Shown here piece after piece: positions 1 to 8,022 of a stretch of DNA of 47,933 nt. The DNA is taken from NCBI RefSeq assembly GCF_000336635.1, contig NZ_AOLY01000009.1, positions 1 through 47,933 of the forward strand, read 5' to 3'. Position numbers and translations under genes: made by a program. The notes beneath the pieces are model-generated. The model ran no database searches. It had not been told where the DNA came from and saw only the letters and a program-made list of their open reading frames with translations. This DNA is from Haloarcula japonica DSM 6131 (GTDB lineage Archaea; Halobacteriota; Halobacteria; Halobacteriales; Haloarculaceae). Positions within the stretch are counted from its first letter, which is position 1. Every line of letters begins with the position of its first letter.

Positions 1-1
1 G

Positions 2-20
2 AGATGTGTATAAGAGACAG
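2..20 (+). other. Tn5/Nextera mosaic-end adaptor remnant (non-genomic)
   Basis: These 19 bases, AGATGTGTATAAGAGACAG, are the transposase mosaic end used in tagmentation libraries. The preceding G fits the read-2 side adaptor (GG before AGATG) better than the read-1 side (TC before it). The symporter reading frame runs through the adaptor without a stop, so automated gene calling would append false residues to that partial protein. Genomic sequence begins at 21. Confidence 0.95.
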
Positions 21-1415
21 GTATGCCGTCGGCAGGGCGACATCGAGACCGAGCAATCCCGCTACCGTCGCGATCACCGGGAAGACATGCAGGCCGTAGA
101 ACACTTGGCTACCAATTACGCCGGCGTACATTCCCGAGCGTGTCGTTCCCTGCCAGTACAGCGCAAGTGCGACGGGAACGGTAAGCTGTGCGAAGCCGCT
201 GAAGGCTGTGTCGCCGATCTGGACCAGCGTCCCTGGTGTGTAGAGGCTCGCAATGAACGAGAGGGTGGCAAAGAGGACTACACCGACACGGGCGACGAGC
301 GCCTCGCGGCGGTCGGTCGCTTCGTCGCTGGCATCGCTGCGGCCGGTCAACGGCCGGTAGAGGTCACGGGTCAGATACGACGAGCCCGACAGCAACATCG
401 AATCGCTGGAGGACATCATCGCGGCCATCGCGCCGGCGATGACCAGCGCGGTGAACCACGTCGGCGTGTACTCGCCAAGCAGCGCCGGGATGACGTTGCC
501 ACCCTCTGGGACGGTGACACCGAGTCCCGCAGCCCACGCGCCCAGCATGAACGCCGGGACGAACAGGAGCAGGACCAGCACCGGCCAGAGTGCAAAGGTA
601 CGCTTGAGCACTTTCTTCGACCCGGCAGCGAAGAAGCGCTGATTGATCTGTGGGAACATCGTCACGCCGAAGGCGATGCTGACCGCGGTAGAGATGATGT
701 ACTGCGGCGTGTAGAGACCGCCACCGAGGCCGACGAAGGCGGGCTCTTCGGACGCCAACAGGGCCGTCGCTTCACCTGCGCCGCCGACGGCAGAGAGGAC
801 CCAGGCGACGGCGACCCAGATCAACGAGAGCATGAATAGCCCCTGCAGTGTGTCGGTCCAGGCGACGCCGCGCATCCCCGAGAGCGCGACGTAGAGAATC
901 ATGAACAGCGTGATGCCGCCGGCCCCGACCCAGAACGGGACCGCGCCGTTCGTGAGGCCGACGATGGCCTGGCCGGCCCCCTTCTGCTGGAGCATCACGT
1001 ACGGGAACAGCCAGAACAGGCTCACGGCGGCGACAACGACGCGGAGCGCCGTCGACCCGAACCGGTCGCCAAGCATCTCGCCAAGCGTCACGTAGCCGTG
1101 GCGCTTGCCGACCAGCCACTGCTTGTAGCCCAGCACGTACCAGAGGACAGCAAAGATGATGCCGTCCATCAGTCCCATCACGAGAATCCATTCGGGGCCG
1201 GCGCTGAACGCGAGGTTCGGGCCGCCGAAGAACGTAAACGCCGACAACAGCGTCGCGAAGGTCGTAAACAGCAGGACGACCGTTCCGAGCGTCCGGCTCG
1301 CGAGGTAGTAGTCTTCGGCGGTCCGGTCAGTCAGGCGATAGGCGACTGCACCCACCGCGAGTGCGACGACCATGTACACGCCGACGATACCCATCTGGAG
1401 CGCGGTGTCGGCCAC
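21..1415 (-). CDS. Sodium:solute symporter family permease, 3'-truncated by contig end
   Basis: Reading the minus strand from GTG at 1415 gives a hydrophobic transporter of the SSS (SLC5-like, LeuT-fold) family. The N-terminus has a membrane helix followed by AEDYYLASRTLG, the typical SSS segment after TM1, then many further helices including FFGGPNLAFSAGPEW and LSGMRGVAWTDTLQG, where R-G-x-x-W-T-D-x-x-Q is a family hallmark. About 465 codons are present and the C-terminus is lost at the contig end. The start follows a GAGGTGA ribosome-binding site and lies 1 nt after the stop of the DUF3311 gene, so the two are translationally linked. DUF3311 plus SSS is a recurrent pair for cation-driven uptake of organic acids or vitamins; the substrate cannot be read from sequence. 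Confidence 0.9.
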
Positions 1416-1416
1416 G

Positions 1417-1626
1417 TCAGTTCACCTCCTCGATGCCGAGGCCCCAGTCGGTGCGCGCGAAGATGGCGAAGACGACGCTCGCAAGCGCCATCCATCCAAT
1501 ATGCCACCATAACCACACAGGCAGTCCGGCCGCGATGGCGCTAGTGTCCCAAAGGAACCACGGCACTGCCAATGCCATCAGCACGAGCGCGACCACTGTC
1601 CACCCGACCGCCCTGACCGTACTCAT
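1417..1626 (-). CDS. DUF3311 small membrane protein, symporter partner
   Basis: A 69-residue protein with two predicted membrane helices (about residues 8-26 and 38-60) and a Trp-rich link (LPVWLWWHIGWMAL), matching the DUF3311 pattern. It is first in a two-gene unit with the SSS permease, whose start is 1 nt beyond this stop. In other prokaryotes DUF3311 proteins sit directly before SSS transporters and probably act as an accessory subunit, as YhdT does with PanF. That role is inferred from gene order; no catalytic motif is present. Confidence 0.85.
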   Translation of the reverse strand: MSTVRAVGWTVVALVLMALAVPWFLWDTSAIAAGLPVWLWWHIGWMALASVVFAIFARTDWGLGIEEVN

Positions 1627-1701
1627 ATTACGACAGGCTAGCCACTGGCGGTACTAATGGGTAACGAACCTTCACCCACACTTGTTGAAGAACAATCGTC
1701 T

Positions 1702-2046
1702 TCAATACACCCGCGTCCCGGGTTCGACCTCCCTCTCGGGCGTCAGGTGGACGACGCCCTCGTCGCTATCGACGCCGGTAACCAGGCACTCGCTCTCGAA
1801 GCCGGCGATAGAAACCGTCCCGAGGTTGACGACGGCAACGACCTGCGATCCAAGCAGGTCCTCAGGATCGTACACGTCTGTCAGCCCCGCGGCGGACTGG
1901 CGTGTCTCGTCGCCGAAATCTACGTCGAGTTTGTACACGTCTTTGCGCGCTTCAGGGAACGGCTCGACGTCAACGATTTCACCGATACGCATCTCTACGT
2001 CTTCGAGGAACCGTGCGGGGTCGATCTCGGTTTCAGTGAATCCCAT
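1702..2046 (-). CDS. CsaA/EMAP-type tRNA-binding domain protein
   Basis: A stand-alone 114-residue tRNA_bind OB-fold protein. The family signature is visible in MRIGEIVDVEPFPEARKDVY, LDVDFG, then VVAVVNLGTVSIAGFESECLV, corresponding to the conserved stretch (vvaVvNL.p..i.G..Se.mvL) of the MetRS C-terminal domain, Arc1p/EMAPII and CsaA. Length agrees with bacterial CsaA (about 110). Such proteins bind the tRNA elbow, and CsaA has also been proposed as an export chaperone. The gene is transcribed alone, divergent from the sugar isomerase-like gene, with about 50 bp between them. Confidence 0.85.
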   Translation of the reverse strand: MGFTETEIDPARFLEDVEMRIGEIVDVEPFPEARKDVYKLDVDFGDETRQSAAGLTDVYDPEDLLGSQVVAVVNLGTVSIAGFESECLVTGVDSDEGVVHLTPEREVEPGTRVY

Positions 2047-2067
2047 GCCCTCCGGTAGTAGGTCCAG

Positions 2068-2077
2068 TTATTTTATG
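2068..2077 (+). promoter_or_regulatory. TATA box of the isomerase-like gene
   Basis: TTATTTTATG is centred about 26 nt before the ATG at 2098, the spacing expected for a haloarchaeal leaderless transcript. Confidence 0.6.
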
Positions 2078-2097
2078 ACAGCGTTCGCAGCAACGGT

Positions 2098-2808
2098 ATG
2101 CAGACAGCGATCCAGCTCTGGACGCTCCGTGAACTCCGGGAACCGCTATCGGACGTACTCGACCGTATCGCGGCTGCCGGCTACGACGGTGTGGAGTTCG
2201 CCGGCATCGGAGACCCAGGCGCGTCACGACACGCACTTGACGAAACGGGACTCGGTATCGCCGGCGTCCACGTGCAACTGGAAGACCTACAGTCCGACCC
2301 CAGAACGGTCCGCAACCAGATCCGGACGCTCGACGCGCCGTACGTCGTCCTCCCGTATCTCGACGACGACCATTTCGCAAGTGAGAACGCAATCGAATCG
2401 ACGGCAACCCTGCTCGGGATGCTTGCGGCGGACTTTGACCGACCGTTGCTGTACCACAATCACGACCACGAGTTCGTCCCGCTCGGCGACGGGACCGCCT
2501 TTGACGCGCTCGTCGACCAGACGACCATCGGCTTCGAGTTTGATGTCGGGTGGGCGCACGCAGCGGGGCAGGACCCCGTCGAACTGATCCGGCGACTCGA
2601 CGGGCGTGTCCCCGTTGTGCACCTCAAGGACATGACAGCGGACGGGGAGCCGACCGCCCTCGGTGACGGCGTCGTACCGCTCCAAGCAGTGGTCGATGCA
2701 GCCCACCAGGCCGGGACTGACTGGCTCGTCTTCGAGCACGACGACCCCGAGGACCCGGTCGACGCCATCCAAGCCGGTATCGACGGCATGACGCCGTTAC
2801 TGGAATGA
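2098..2808 (+). CDS. Sugar phosphate isomerase/epimerase family (xylose isomerase-like TIM barrel)
   Basis: A 236-residue AP_endonuc_2/xylose isomerase-like barrel protein. Visible pattern: N-terminal strand IQLWTLRE, helix and strand GYDGVEFAG, central YHNHDHEF (metal-binding His/Glu region), FEFDVGWAHAAGQDP, VPVVHLKDM and C-terminal WLVFEHDDPEDP. These are the metal-binding loops of the IolE/IolH/hydroxypyruvate isomerase-type superfamily. Length is slightly short for the family (250-290). A TATA box 26 nt upstream supports the ATG start. Substrate is unknown; the neighbouring genes are housekeeping and give no pathway clue. Confidence 0.85.
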   Translation: MQTAIQLWTLRELREPLSDVLDRIAAAGYDGVEFAGIGDPGASRHALDETGLGIAGVHVQLEDLQSDPRTVRNQIRTLDAPYVVLPYLDDDHFASENAIESTATLLGMLAADFDRPLLYHNHDHEFVPLGDGTAFDALVDQTTIGFEFDVGWAHAAGQDPVELIRRLDGRVPVVHLKDMTADGEPTALGDGVVPLQAVVDAAHQAGTDWLVFEHDDPEDPVDAIQAGIDGMTPLLE

Positions 2809-2988
2809 GTGGCAACCTGTCGGAGATAGAACCTTCCACAGCGGCAGCGTTGGATCGACGCGTAGCTGCGAGAGTGGTTCTGTTTGTCGGCTCGCGTGCG
2901 CAAGGTTATTCCGCTGTACTTCCCAACATCAGTATAGTGACAGCAGTCCGTCGGAACACCGGGTGACGGGCTGGAAAACAGGACAATC

Positions 2989-4311
2989 ATGCAAGATACG
3001 GCGAAATATCTGATACATGCCGACATCACGGCGGCGGGAGTCGTCGAGCGCAGCGACGTCGTCGGCGCGGTGTTCGGCCAGACGGAGGGATTACTCGGCG
3101 ACGAACTGGACCTGCGGGACCTGCAGGACTCGAAGAAGGTCGGCCGTATCGACGTAGAGATACGCTCAGAAGGTGGTCAGTCTTTCGGAGAGATTACCGT
3201 CGCGAGCGGCCTCGACAGGGTCGAAACAGCGATTCTCGCCGCGGCACTGGAGACCATCGAACAGGTGGGGCCGTGTCGCGCCGAAATCGAGGTCGCCGAA
3301 ATAGAGGACGTGCGCAGCGCCAAGCGGCGCGAGGTCGTCGAGCGCGCGACGGAACTGCTGAACGACTTCGAGGAGAAGTCCATTCAGACTGAGGATATCG
3401 TCGAAACGGTCAGACAGCAGGTCCGGGTCGCCGACGTGACCGACTACGAGGGGCTCCCGGCCGGACCGCGGGTGGCCGACTCCGACGCGATTGTGGTCGT
3501 CGAGGGGCGCTCTGACGTGATGCAACTGCTGAAATACGGCATCAAGAACGCCGTAGCCGTCGAGGGAACAGATGTCCCGGACGCTATCGCAGACCTGACG
3601 GCTGGCCGGACGGTGACGTCGTTCCTCGACGGCGACCGGGGCGGGGACCTCATCCTGAAGGAACTCGCGCAGGTCGGCGACGTGGATTACGTCGCCGTCA
3701 CGCCAAGCGGCAAGTCCGTCGAGGACCTCTCACGGAGTGAAGTGATGTCGGCGCTCCGTGATAAGGTGCCCTACGAGACGGTCGCAAGCGCCAAGAGCCT
3801 CGACAGCATTCGCGAGGAGATGTCCCACGCTGGGGAGTCGACGACCGCCGACGGCGGTGCTGTGACCGCCACGATATCGGACGACGCCGCTGACCGCCAG
3901 CCTGCGCCCGAGGCACAGACAGAGACAGCCGATGGAGCGACGAACGGCACGGACAGTCCGAACGCGGCTGCCGCGACGGATACCACGACTGACACGGAGG
4001 CGACCGAAAGCGACGACGGACCGACCATCCCGTCGCTCTCGGACCACATCGAAGCCGTCATTCAGAACCACAGCGGGACCGCTAGACTGGTCGACGAGGA
4101 CGCAACGTTGCTTGCAGAAGGTGACGCCGATGACGTCGTCTCGTTGCTTGAATCTGCCGAGGATGTTCCCAAAACCGTTGTCATCGATGCCGACTGTACG
4201 CAGAAGCTCCTCGACGTCGCCGCCCAGCGCGGCGTCGATGTCGTCGTCGCGGCCGGCCACGGCGAGTACGTCAAACAGCCGACGGCCGTGCAGGTTCGTA
4301 TCGAGGGCTAG
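2989..4311 (+). CDS. dnaG: DnaG-type primase, archaeal
   Basis: A 440-residue archaeal DnaG. The N-terminal domain (1-160) has the family's MQDTAKYLIHADI opening. The TOPRIM domain follows, with VVEGRSDVMQLL (acidic EGR about 172-174) and the metal-binding FLDGDRGGD (about 212-220), then TPSGKSVEDL. Residues about 275-345 form a Thr/Ala/Asp-rich low-complexity linker, a usual halophilic expansion. The C-terminal block (about 348-440), with SVLLAEGD-like and VVIDADCTQKLLD-like strands, is the archaeal-specific domain. Archaeal DnaG synthesises RNA primers in vitro and associates with the exosome via Csl4, so replication and RNA degradation roles are both possible. The stop codon shares the palindrome CTAG with the convergent GNAT gene. 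Confidence 0.97.
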   Translation: MQDTAKYLIHADITAAGVVERSDVVGAVFGQTEGLLGDELDLRDLQDSKKVGRIDVEIRSEGGQSFGEITVASGLDRVETAILAAALETIEQVGPCRAEIEVAEIEDVRSAKRREVVERATELLNDFEEKSIQTEDIVETVRQQVRVADVTDYEGLPAGPRVADSDAIVVVEGRSDVMQLLKYGIKNAVAVEGTDVPDAIADLTAGRTVTSFLDGDRGGDLILKELAQVGDVDYVAVTPSGKSVEDLSRSEVMSALRDKVPYETVASAKSLDSIREEMSHAGESTTADGGAVTATISDDAADRQPAPEAQTETADGATNGTDSPNAAAATDTTTDTEATESDDGPTIPSLSDHIEAVIQNHSGTARLVDEDATLLAEGDADDVVSLLESAEDVPKTVVIDADCTQKLLDVAAQRGVDVVVAAGHGEYVKQPTAVQVRIEG

Positions 4312-4724
4312 AGGTCTCGAACGAGCAACACCCCGTCGCCGTCGTCATAGTGTCCTGGAAGCTCGTCCGCAACAGAGAAGCCGAATCCAGCATAGAACGA
4401 GCGCGCTCGCTCGTCGTCTGCGCGCGCCGTAAGTCTGATAGTCTCGAACTCATTAGTCCGGAGTCTATCGAGTAGCCCGTCCATCAGTGCCGTCCCGAGG
4501 CCCTGTTCCTGTTTGCCAGGCGCGATGGCGAACTCCGCCAGATACGCGACCGGATGGTCCGGCACGACCAGCGCGTAACCGAGTGGTTCGCCGATATCCA
4601 GCACCAGCACGAGCGGCGGGCCGTCGATGCCGACGCCGAGGAGTTCCGGCCACGGCTCGTCAAGCGTGTTCGCCTGAATGGCCCGGAGACGGCCCTCGTC
4701 TTCACGGCGGGCCTCGCGGATCAT
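4308..4724 (-). CDS. GNAT family N-acetyltransferase
   Basis: A 138-residue GNAT protein. The acetyl-CoA pyrophosphate-binding loop is LAEFAIAPGKQEQGLGTALMDGLLDRL (Q/R-x-x-G-x-G/A type), preceded by a strand covering YALVVPDHPVAYL and followed by the C-terminal ERARSFYAGFGFSVADELPG, typical of RimI-like enzymes. The substrate is unknown. It overlaps the DUF92 gene upstream by 4 nt (same strand, ATGA-type), so the two are probably cotranscribed, and it overlaps dnaG tail to tail by 3 nt. Confidence 0.88.
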   Translation of the reverse strand: MIREARREDEGRLRAIQANTLDEPWPELLGVGIDGPPLVLVLDIGEPLGYALVVPDHPVAYLAEFAIAPGKQEQGLGTALMDGLLDRLRTNEFETIRLTARADDERARSFYAGFGFSVADELPGHYDDGDGVLLVRDL

Positions 4725-6079
4725 AGGAGACCGACGACCAGCACGACGCCGACCCCGGCCAGTGCGGCCGCCAGGGTCGCGAGCATATTGACGCCCTGAT
4801 TACCGACGACTGAGCCCTCGACGGTCGCGCCAAGCAGGCTGTCGACGATCATCCCGACCAGTCCACAGAGGAGGATGACGCTACTGCCTACTGTGCTGAT
4901 GTCCTGGGTAAGCGCGGCGATACCGGCGATGATGCCCGCGCCGACGGCCCCGGCAGCGACGCCCTGCCATGTGACACCGCCGTCAGTGCCCGGTTCGACG
5001 GGTTTGAGCGTCGTAATGAGCCGCGGGTTGTCGTAGAGCCCGCCGAACTCACTGGAGAACGTGTCGGTCATCGCGGCGGCGACAGCCCCGGCGAAGGCAT
5101 AGAAGAACAGCAGCGGGTCGACAGCGGTGTGGCTCGGGCTCGCCGCTGCGGCAACGACGGCGAACAGCGCGACGATGGAGTTCGCGAGCACGTTCCCGCT
5201 CCCGCGCGCGCCTTCGTTCTCCTCTGCGATGCCGCGGTCCAGTTTCTCCTCATAGCGGAACTTCGTCGAGAGGCCACCGAGCGCGAAAAAGGAAATCAGC
5301 ATGGCGAACCAGCCGAAGCCGCCGAGCACGATGGTCAAAAACGAGAGGAGAACGCCGGTGAGCATCCCCGGAAGGGATGCGGTGTCGAGCGCGTAGGAGA
5401 GATAGCCAAGCAGTACTGTCACAGCGAGCGCGATGACAACGCGCTGTGCCGTCACCGATGGGTCGAGTTCGAAAAACAGCCACAGTAGCAGTCCCACAGT
5501 GAGCATCACCAGCGGGTCGTCCCGTTCGAACAGTACCGACCGAAGCAGTGCAGCGACGAACGCGCCGCTGGCGGCGAGAAACAGCACGAGTGGAATATCG
5601 ACGGCGGCCGCTCCCTCGCCGACAGCGGCCTGAATCTGCGTTCCGAGCACTTGTCCCGCGACGCCGGCGACGAAGCCGACGAGGACGAAGCCCGCGGTTG
5701 CGACCACTTCGTCTGAGCGGATGGTGTATGCGAGTCGCTGGCCGAGGTTACCGTAGGCGACGATGACAACGACGCCGACGAACACCGGCACCGGCAGACT
5801 GAAGCGGACGGCAAGCAGTGCGAGCCCGGCGGCGGCAAGCGAGAAGGCCGCTAGCCCGTACAGTTTCCCGTCCTCGTAGTCACCGGGGCGGGCGAACAGG
5901 TCGAACAACCGTGATTCCTGTCCGATGACCGTCACGCCGAGCGCGGCGACGAGGACGAAGGGTGCGATAGCGGCGACAGTCGCGAGTTCGAGCGAGCGAA
6001 AGCCCGTTGCGGCCGGAACGGCGACCGCGAGGGTCCCCACGGCGGCAAACGCACCTGCCCGACGGACTGTCCCAGTCAC
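4721..6079 (-). CDS. DUF92 family polytopic membrane protein, possible polyprenyl-phosphate kinase
   Basis: A 452-residue membrane protein with roughly 12-13 hydrophobic helices. The C-terminal half (about 225-452) is DUF92 (TMEM19/VTE6 type): GFGWFAMLISFFALGGLSTK, then AAAMTDTFSSEFGGLY, PVEPGTDGGVTWQGVAAG and the terminal GNQGVNMLATL. The N-terminal half is a further set of helices with AYGNLGQRLAYTIRSDE, resembling the dolichol kinase/CDP-diglyceride fold. Plant VTE6, a DUF92 member, is a phytyl-phosphate kinase. It is divergent (59 bp) from the NgBR-like cis-prenyltransferase and near uppS, so a lipid carrier phosphate kinase or salvage role is a reasonable inference, not shown by sequence alone. 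It overlaps the downstream GNAT gene by 4 nt. Confidence 0.85.
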   Translation of the reverse strand: MTGTVRRAGAFAAVGTLAVAVPAATGFRSLELATVAAIAPFVLVAALGVTVIGQESRLFDLFARPGDYEDGKLYGLAAFSLAAAGLALLAVRFSLPVPVFVGVVVIVAYGNLGQRLAYTIRSDEVVATAGFVLVGFVAGVAGQVLGTQIQAAVGEGAAAVDIPLVLFLAASGAFVAALLRSVLFERDDPLVMLTVGLLLWLFFELDPSVTAQRVVIALAVTVLLGYLSYALDTASLPGMLTGVLLSFLTIVLGGFGWFAMLISFFALGGLSTKFRYEEKLDRGIAEENEGARGSGNVLANSIVALFAVVAAAASPSHTAVDPLLFFYAFAGAVAAAMTDTFSSEFGGLYDNPRLITTLKPVEPGTDGGVTWQGVAAGAVGAGIIAGIAALTQDISTVGSSVILLCGLVGMIVDSLLGATVEGSVVGNQGVNMLATLAAALAGVGVVLVVGLL

Positions 6080-6123
6080 GTGCCACCGGTATCCCCGAGA
6101 GGCACTTACCCTTTCCGAACTGT

Positions 6124-6128
6124 GGAGG
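6124..6128 (+). promoter_or_regulatory. Ribosome-binding site fixing the start of the NgBR-like gene
   Basis: GGAGG lies 10 nt before GTG at 6139. It makes this GTG the best start, rather than upstream in-frame codons (as far as 6007) that would run across the 5' end of the divergent DUF92 gene. Confidence 0.7.
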
Positions 6129-6138
6129 CGACGGTACC

Positions 6139-6783
6139 GTGAGATTTACTGGGGCCGTCAGCATACCGGCGGACGTGGGACTATACGACCGATATCTCGC
6201 GATGCGCGTTCGGCGCAGCGACGCCGACCTTCCCGAGACGGTCGCGCTGGTGATTACGGAGCGGGATCTGCTCGGAGACGGTGCATACCGGACCTTGGAG
6301 CGCTTTTTCGACTGGGCCGTCCAGTACGGCACCGACACCGTTGTCGTCTACGTGAGCGTTCTCGACGAGGAGGCGATCCCGACACTGCAGCGCGAACTCG
6401 AAAGTATCACCGCACCACGGGAGATAGCGGTCAGAGTACCGGACGACGAGACGACCGCTGACGCCCCGATTCAGGTTTCAATCGGCCTCGGCGGGCAGTC
6501 GGAGTTCGCAACGGCCGTCCAGAAGCTCGCGGAAGATGTCGACGAGGGGTCACTCGATCCGGATGACATCGACGAGGCCGCGGTCGAGGAGCATCTCGTC
6601 TTCCCGACCGACCCGGATCTGGTGATCAAGACCGGGGCCGAACGGCTCTCTGATTTCATGATCTGGCAGTCCGTGTATTCGGAACTGTACTTCACGGACG
6701 TGAACTGGCAGAACTTCAGACTGCGGGATTATCTGCGGGCGTTACGGGATTATCAGGAACGCCAGCGGCGGTTCGGGCGGTAA
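6139..6783 (+). CDS. Cis-prenyltransferase pseudoenzyme, NgBR/Nus1-like subunit
   Basis: A 214-residue protein (GTG start) with the cis-prenyltransferase (UppS) fold pattern but a lost active site. Where active enzymes have the Asp-Gly-Asn-x-Arg diphosphate loop, this one reads VALVITERDLLG (about 35-46). Where they have R-P-G-G/S-x-x-R-x-S-N-F, it reads DPDLVIKTGAERLSDF (158-173). The tail (about 191-214) ends ALRDYQERQRRFGR. From memory, human NUS1/NgBR has DPDLVLKFG at the equivalent place and ends ALRQYAACEQRLGK, whose RxG motif is needed for activity of the heteromer. The gene is convergent with canonical uppS, with no base between the two stop codons. Inference: a non-catalytic partner that activates UppS in dolichol synthesis. 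Alternative: a diverged orphan paralogue. Confidence 0.8.
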   Translation: MRFTGAVSIPADVGLYDRYLAMRVRRSDADLPETVALVITERDLLGDGAYRTLERFFDWAVQYGTDTVVVYVSVLDEEAIPTLQRELESITAPREIAVRVPDDETTADAPIQVSIGLGGQSEFATAVQKLAEDVDEGSLDPDDIDEAAVEEHLVFPTDPDLVIKTGAERLSDFMIWQSVYSELYFTDVNWQNFRLRDYLRALRDYQERQRRFGR

Positions 6784-7719
6784 TCAGTCCGCGAGATCGT
6801 ACTCCTCGTCGAGTTGCTCGCGTTCGGTACTCGGGAGCGCGTCGCGGAACCGTCCGAGCATCCGTTTGGCCGTCGGGAGTTCCGACTGCTCAATAGCACG
6901 AACCAGTGCCAGCGAGCGCTCAGCACGGGTCGTCCGCCAAGACTGCTCGCGGTTCTGGTACGTCCGGATCGCCCGCAGGAAGTCGACCTTCCGGAACTCG
7001 GGCCAGTAGGGGGTACAGAAGAACGTGGCGGCCTCGTTGCCGTTGGCATGCCACGGCAGGAAGTTCGAGGTCCGCTCGTCGCCGCCGGGTCGAACGATGA
7101 GGTCGACGTCGCGGGTCGGCCCCTCGTAGAGCCGCTCTTCGATGGTTTCCTCAGAGACGTCCGTCGGATCGAGGGTCCCGTTCTCGACAGCAGTGGCAAC
7201 GTCGCGGGCCGCACCAAGCAGCTCGGCCCGGCCGCCGTAGGCCAGTGCGACGTTGAGGTTGAGCTGGTCGTACTGGGCGGTTCGTCCCTCGGCGTAGTCG
7301 ATGGCATCACGGACCCGCTCGGGTAGCATCTCCATCTCGCCGATAGCGCGGATACACACGCCGGCATCGTGGACCCGGTCAGCGTCGGCAAACGTCCGGA
7401 GCTTCTGTTCGACGAGGTCGAAGATGTGCTCGCGCTCCTCGGGGTCGCGGTCGAAGTTCTCCGTTGAAAAGGTGTAGAGTGTCACTTCGCGGACATCGAG
7501 CTCGTCACACCAGTTCAACAGCGCCTCCGTCGTTTCGGCACCTTCTCTGTGGCCCTCCTGCTTCTCGGCCCCTTGTTTTTCGGCGTAGCGCCGGTTCCCG
7601 TCCTGAATTACGGCGACGTGGTCGGGCGTCCCTGACAGTTCCCACTTGAGCAATCGCTCGTAGGCCGCATATCCCAGTCGCTTCCCCCTCGATAGCATCG
7701 TTGTAATCATTTCAACCAC
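6784..7719 (-). CDS. uppS: Cis-prenyltransferase (undecaprenyl/dolichyl diphosphate synthase)
   Basis: A 311-residue canonical enzyme adding isopentenyl units in cis to an allylic diphosphate to make the dolichol-length carrier for S-layer and other N-glycosylation. Diagnostic motifs: HVAVIQDGNRRYA with catalytic Asp at about residue 40, LTLYTFSTENF-type strand at about 80-90, LNVALAYGGRAEL at about 155-167, and DLIVRPGGDERTSNFLPW at about 206-223, followed by FFCTPYWPEF. A C-terminal extension (about 265-311), charged and helical, exceeds the usual 240-260 length. GTG at 7719 is taken as start; in-frame ATGs at 7710 and 7698 are alternatives. No RxG tail like that of eukaryotic cPTs is evident at its end. 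Confidence 0.95.
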   Translation of the reverse strand: MVEMITTMLSRGKRLGYAAYERLLKWELSGTPDHVAVIQDGNRRYAEKQGAEKQEGHREGAETTEALLNWCDELDVREVTLYTFSTENFDRDPEEREHIFDLVEQKLRTFADADRVHDAGVCIRAIGEMEMLPERVRDAIDYAEGRTAQYDQLNLNVALAYGGRAELLGAARDVATAVENGTLDPTDVSEETIEERLYEGPTRDVDLIVRPGGDERTSNFLPWHANGNEAATFFCTPYWPEFRKVDFLRAIRTYQNREQSWRTTRAERSLALVRAIEQSELPTAKRMLGRFRDALPSTEREQLDEEYDLAD

Positions 7720-7791
7720 TCAATAAGGGCTTTGTGGAAAGGATCGGATACAGTTATTTCCCACCTAATCTATCGAAATATATGCGCATAG

Positions 7792-7800
7792 TTTTAATAT
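7792..7800 (+). promoter_or_regulatory. TATA box of the cold-shock gene pair
   Basis: TTTTAATAT, in a locally AT-rich stretch, is centred about 29 nt before the ATG at 7826. The transcript is predicted leaderless or nearly so. Confidence 0.6.
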
Positions 7801-7825
7801 ACCCCGGCTTAACGTTCAAACTGCA

Positions 7826-8020
7826 ATGGCGACCGGTACGGTAGACTTCTTCAACGACACAGGCGGTTACGGTTTCATCGATACCGAAGACTCCGACGAG
7901 GACGTCTTCTTCCACATGGAGGACATCGACGGTCCTGACCTCGAAGAGGGGCAAGAAGTGGAATTCGAGATCGAGCAGGCCGACAAAGGCCCGCGCGCGA
8001 AAAACCTCACGCGGCTGTAA
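7826..8020 (+). CDS. cspA: Cold-shock domain protein, copy 1
   Basis: A 64-residue single cold-shock OB-fold. It carries an RNP1-like GGYGFI (about 13-18) and RNP2-like DVFFHM (26-31), and ends [10 protein letters not shown]. Such proteins bind single-stranded RNA/DNA and melt RNA structure. It is the first of a tandem pair with a 2-nt spacer, so one mRNA likely encodes both. It is acidic like other haloarchaeal Csps, unlike the lysine-rich bacterial CspA surface. Confidence 0.95.
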   Translation: MATGTVDFFNDTGGYGFIDTEDSDEDVFFHMEDIDGPDLEEGQEVEFEIEQADKGPRAKNLTRL

Positions 8021-8022
8021 CC

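Noticed and set aside
6..839. 277-codon frame on the plus strand
   Set aside because: Antisense to the symporter gene, Arg/His/Gln-rich composition of a G+C-driven shadow; begins inside the adaptor.
1682..2587. 301-codon plus-strand frame
   Set aside because: Overlaps both the tRNA-binding gene (antisense) and the isomerase gene (other frame); Ser/Thr/Arg-rich shadow with no domain pattern.
6007..6138. N-terminal extension of the NgBR-like protein
   Set aside because: Overlaps the divergent DUF92 start and lacks a ribosome site, whereas GTG 6139 has GGAGG.
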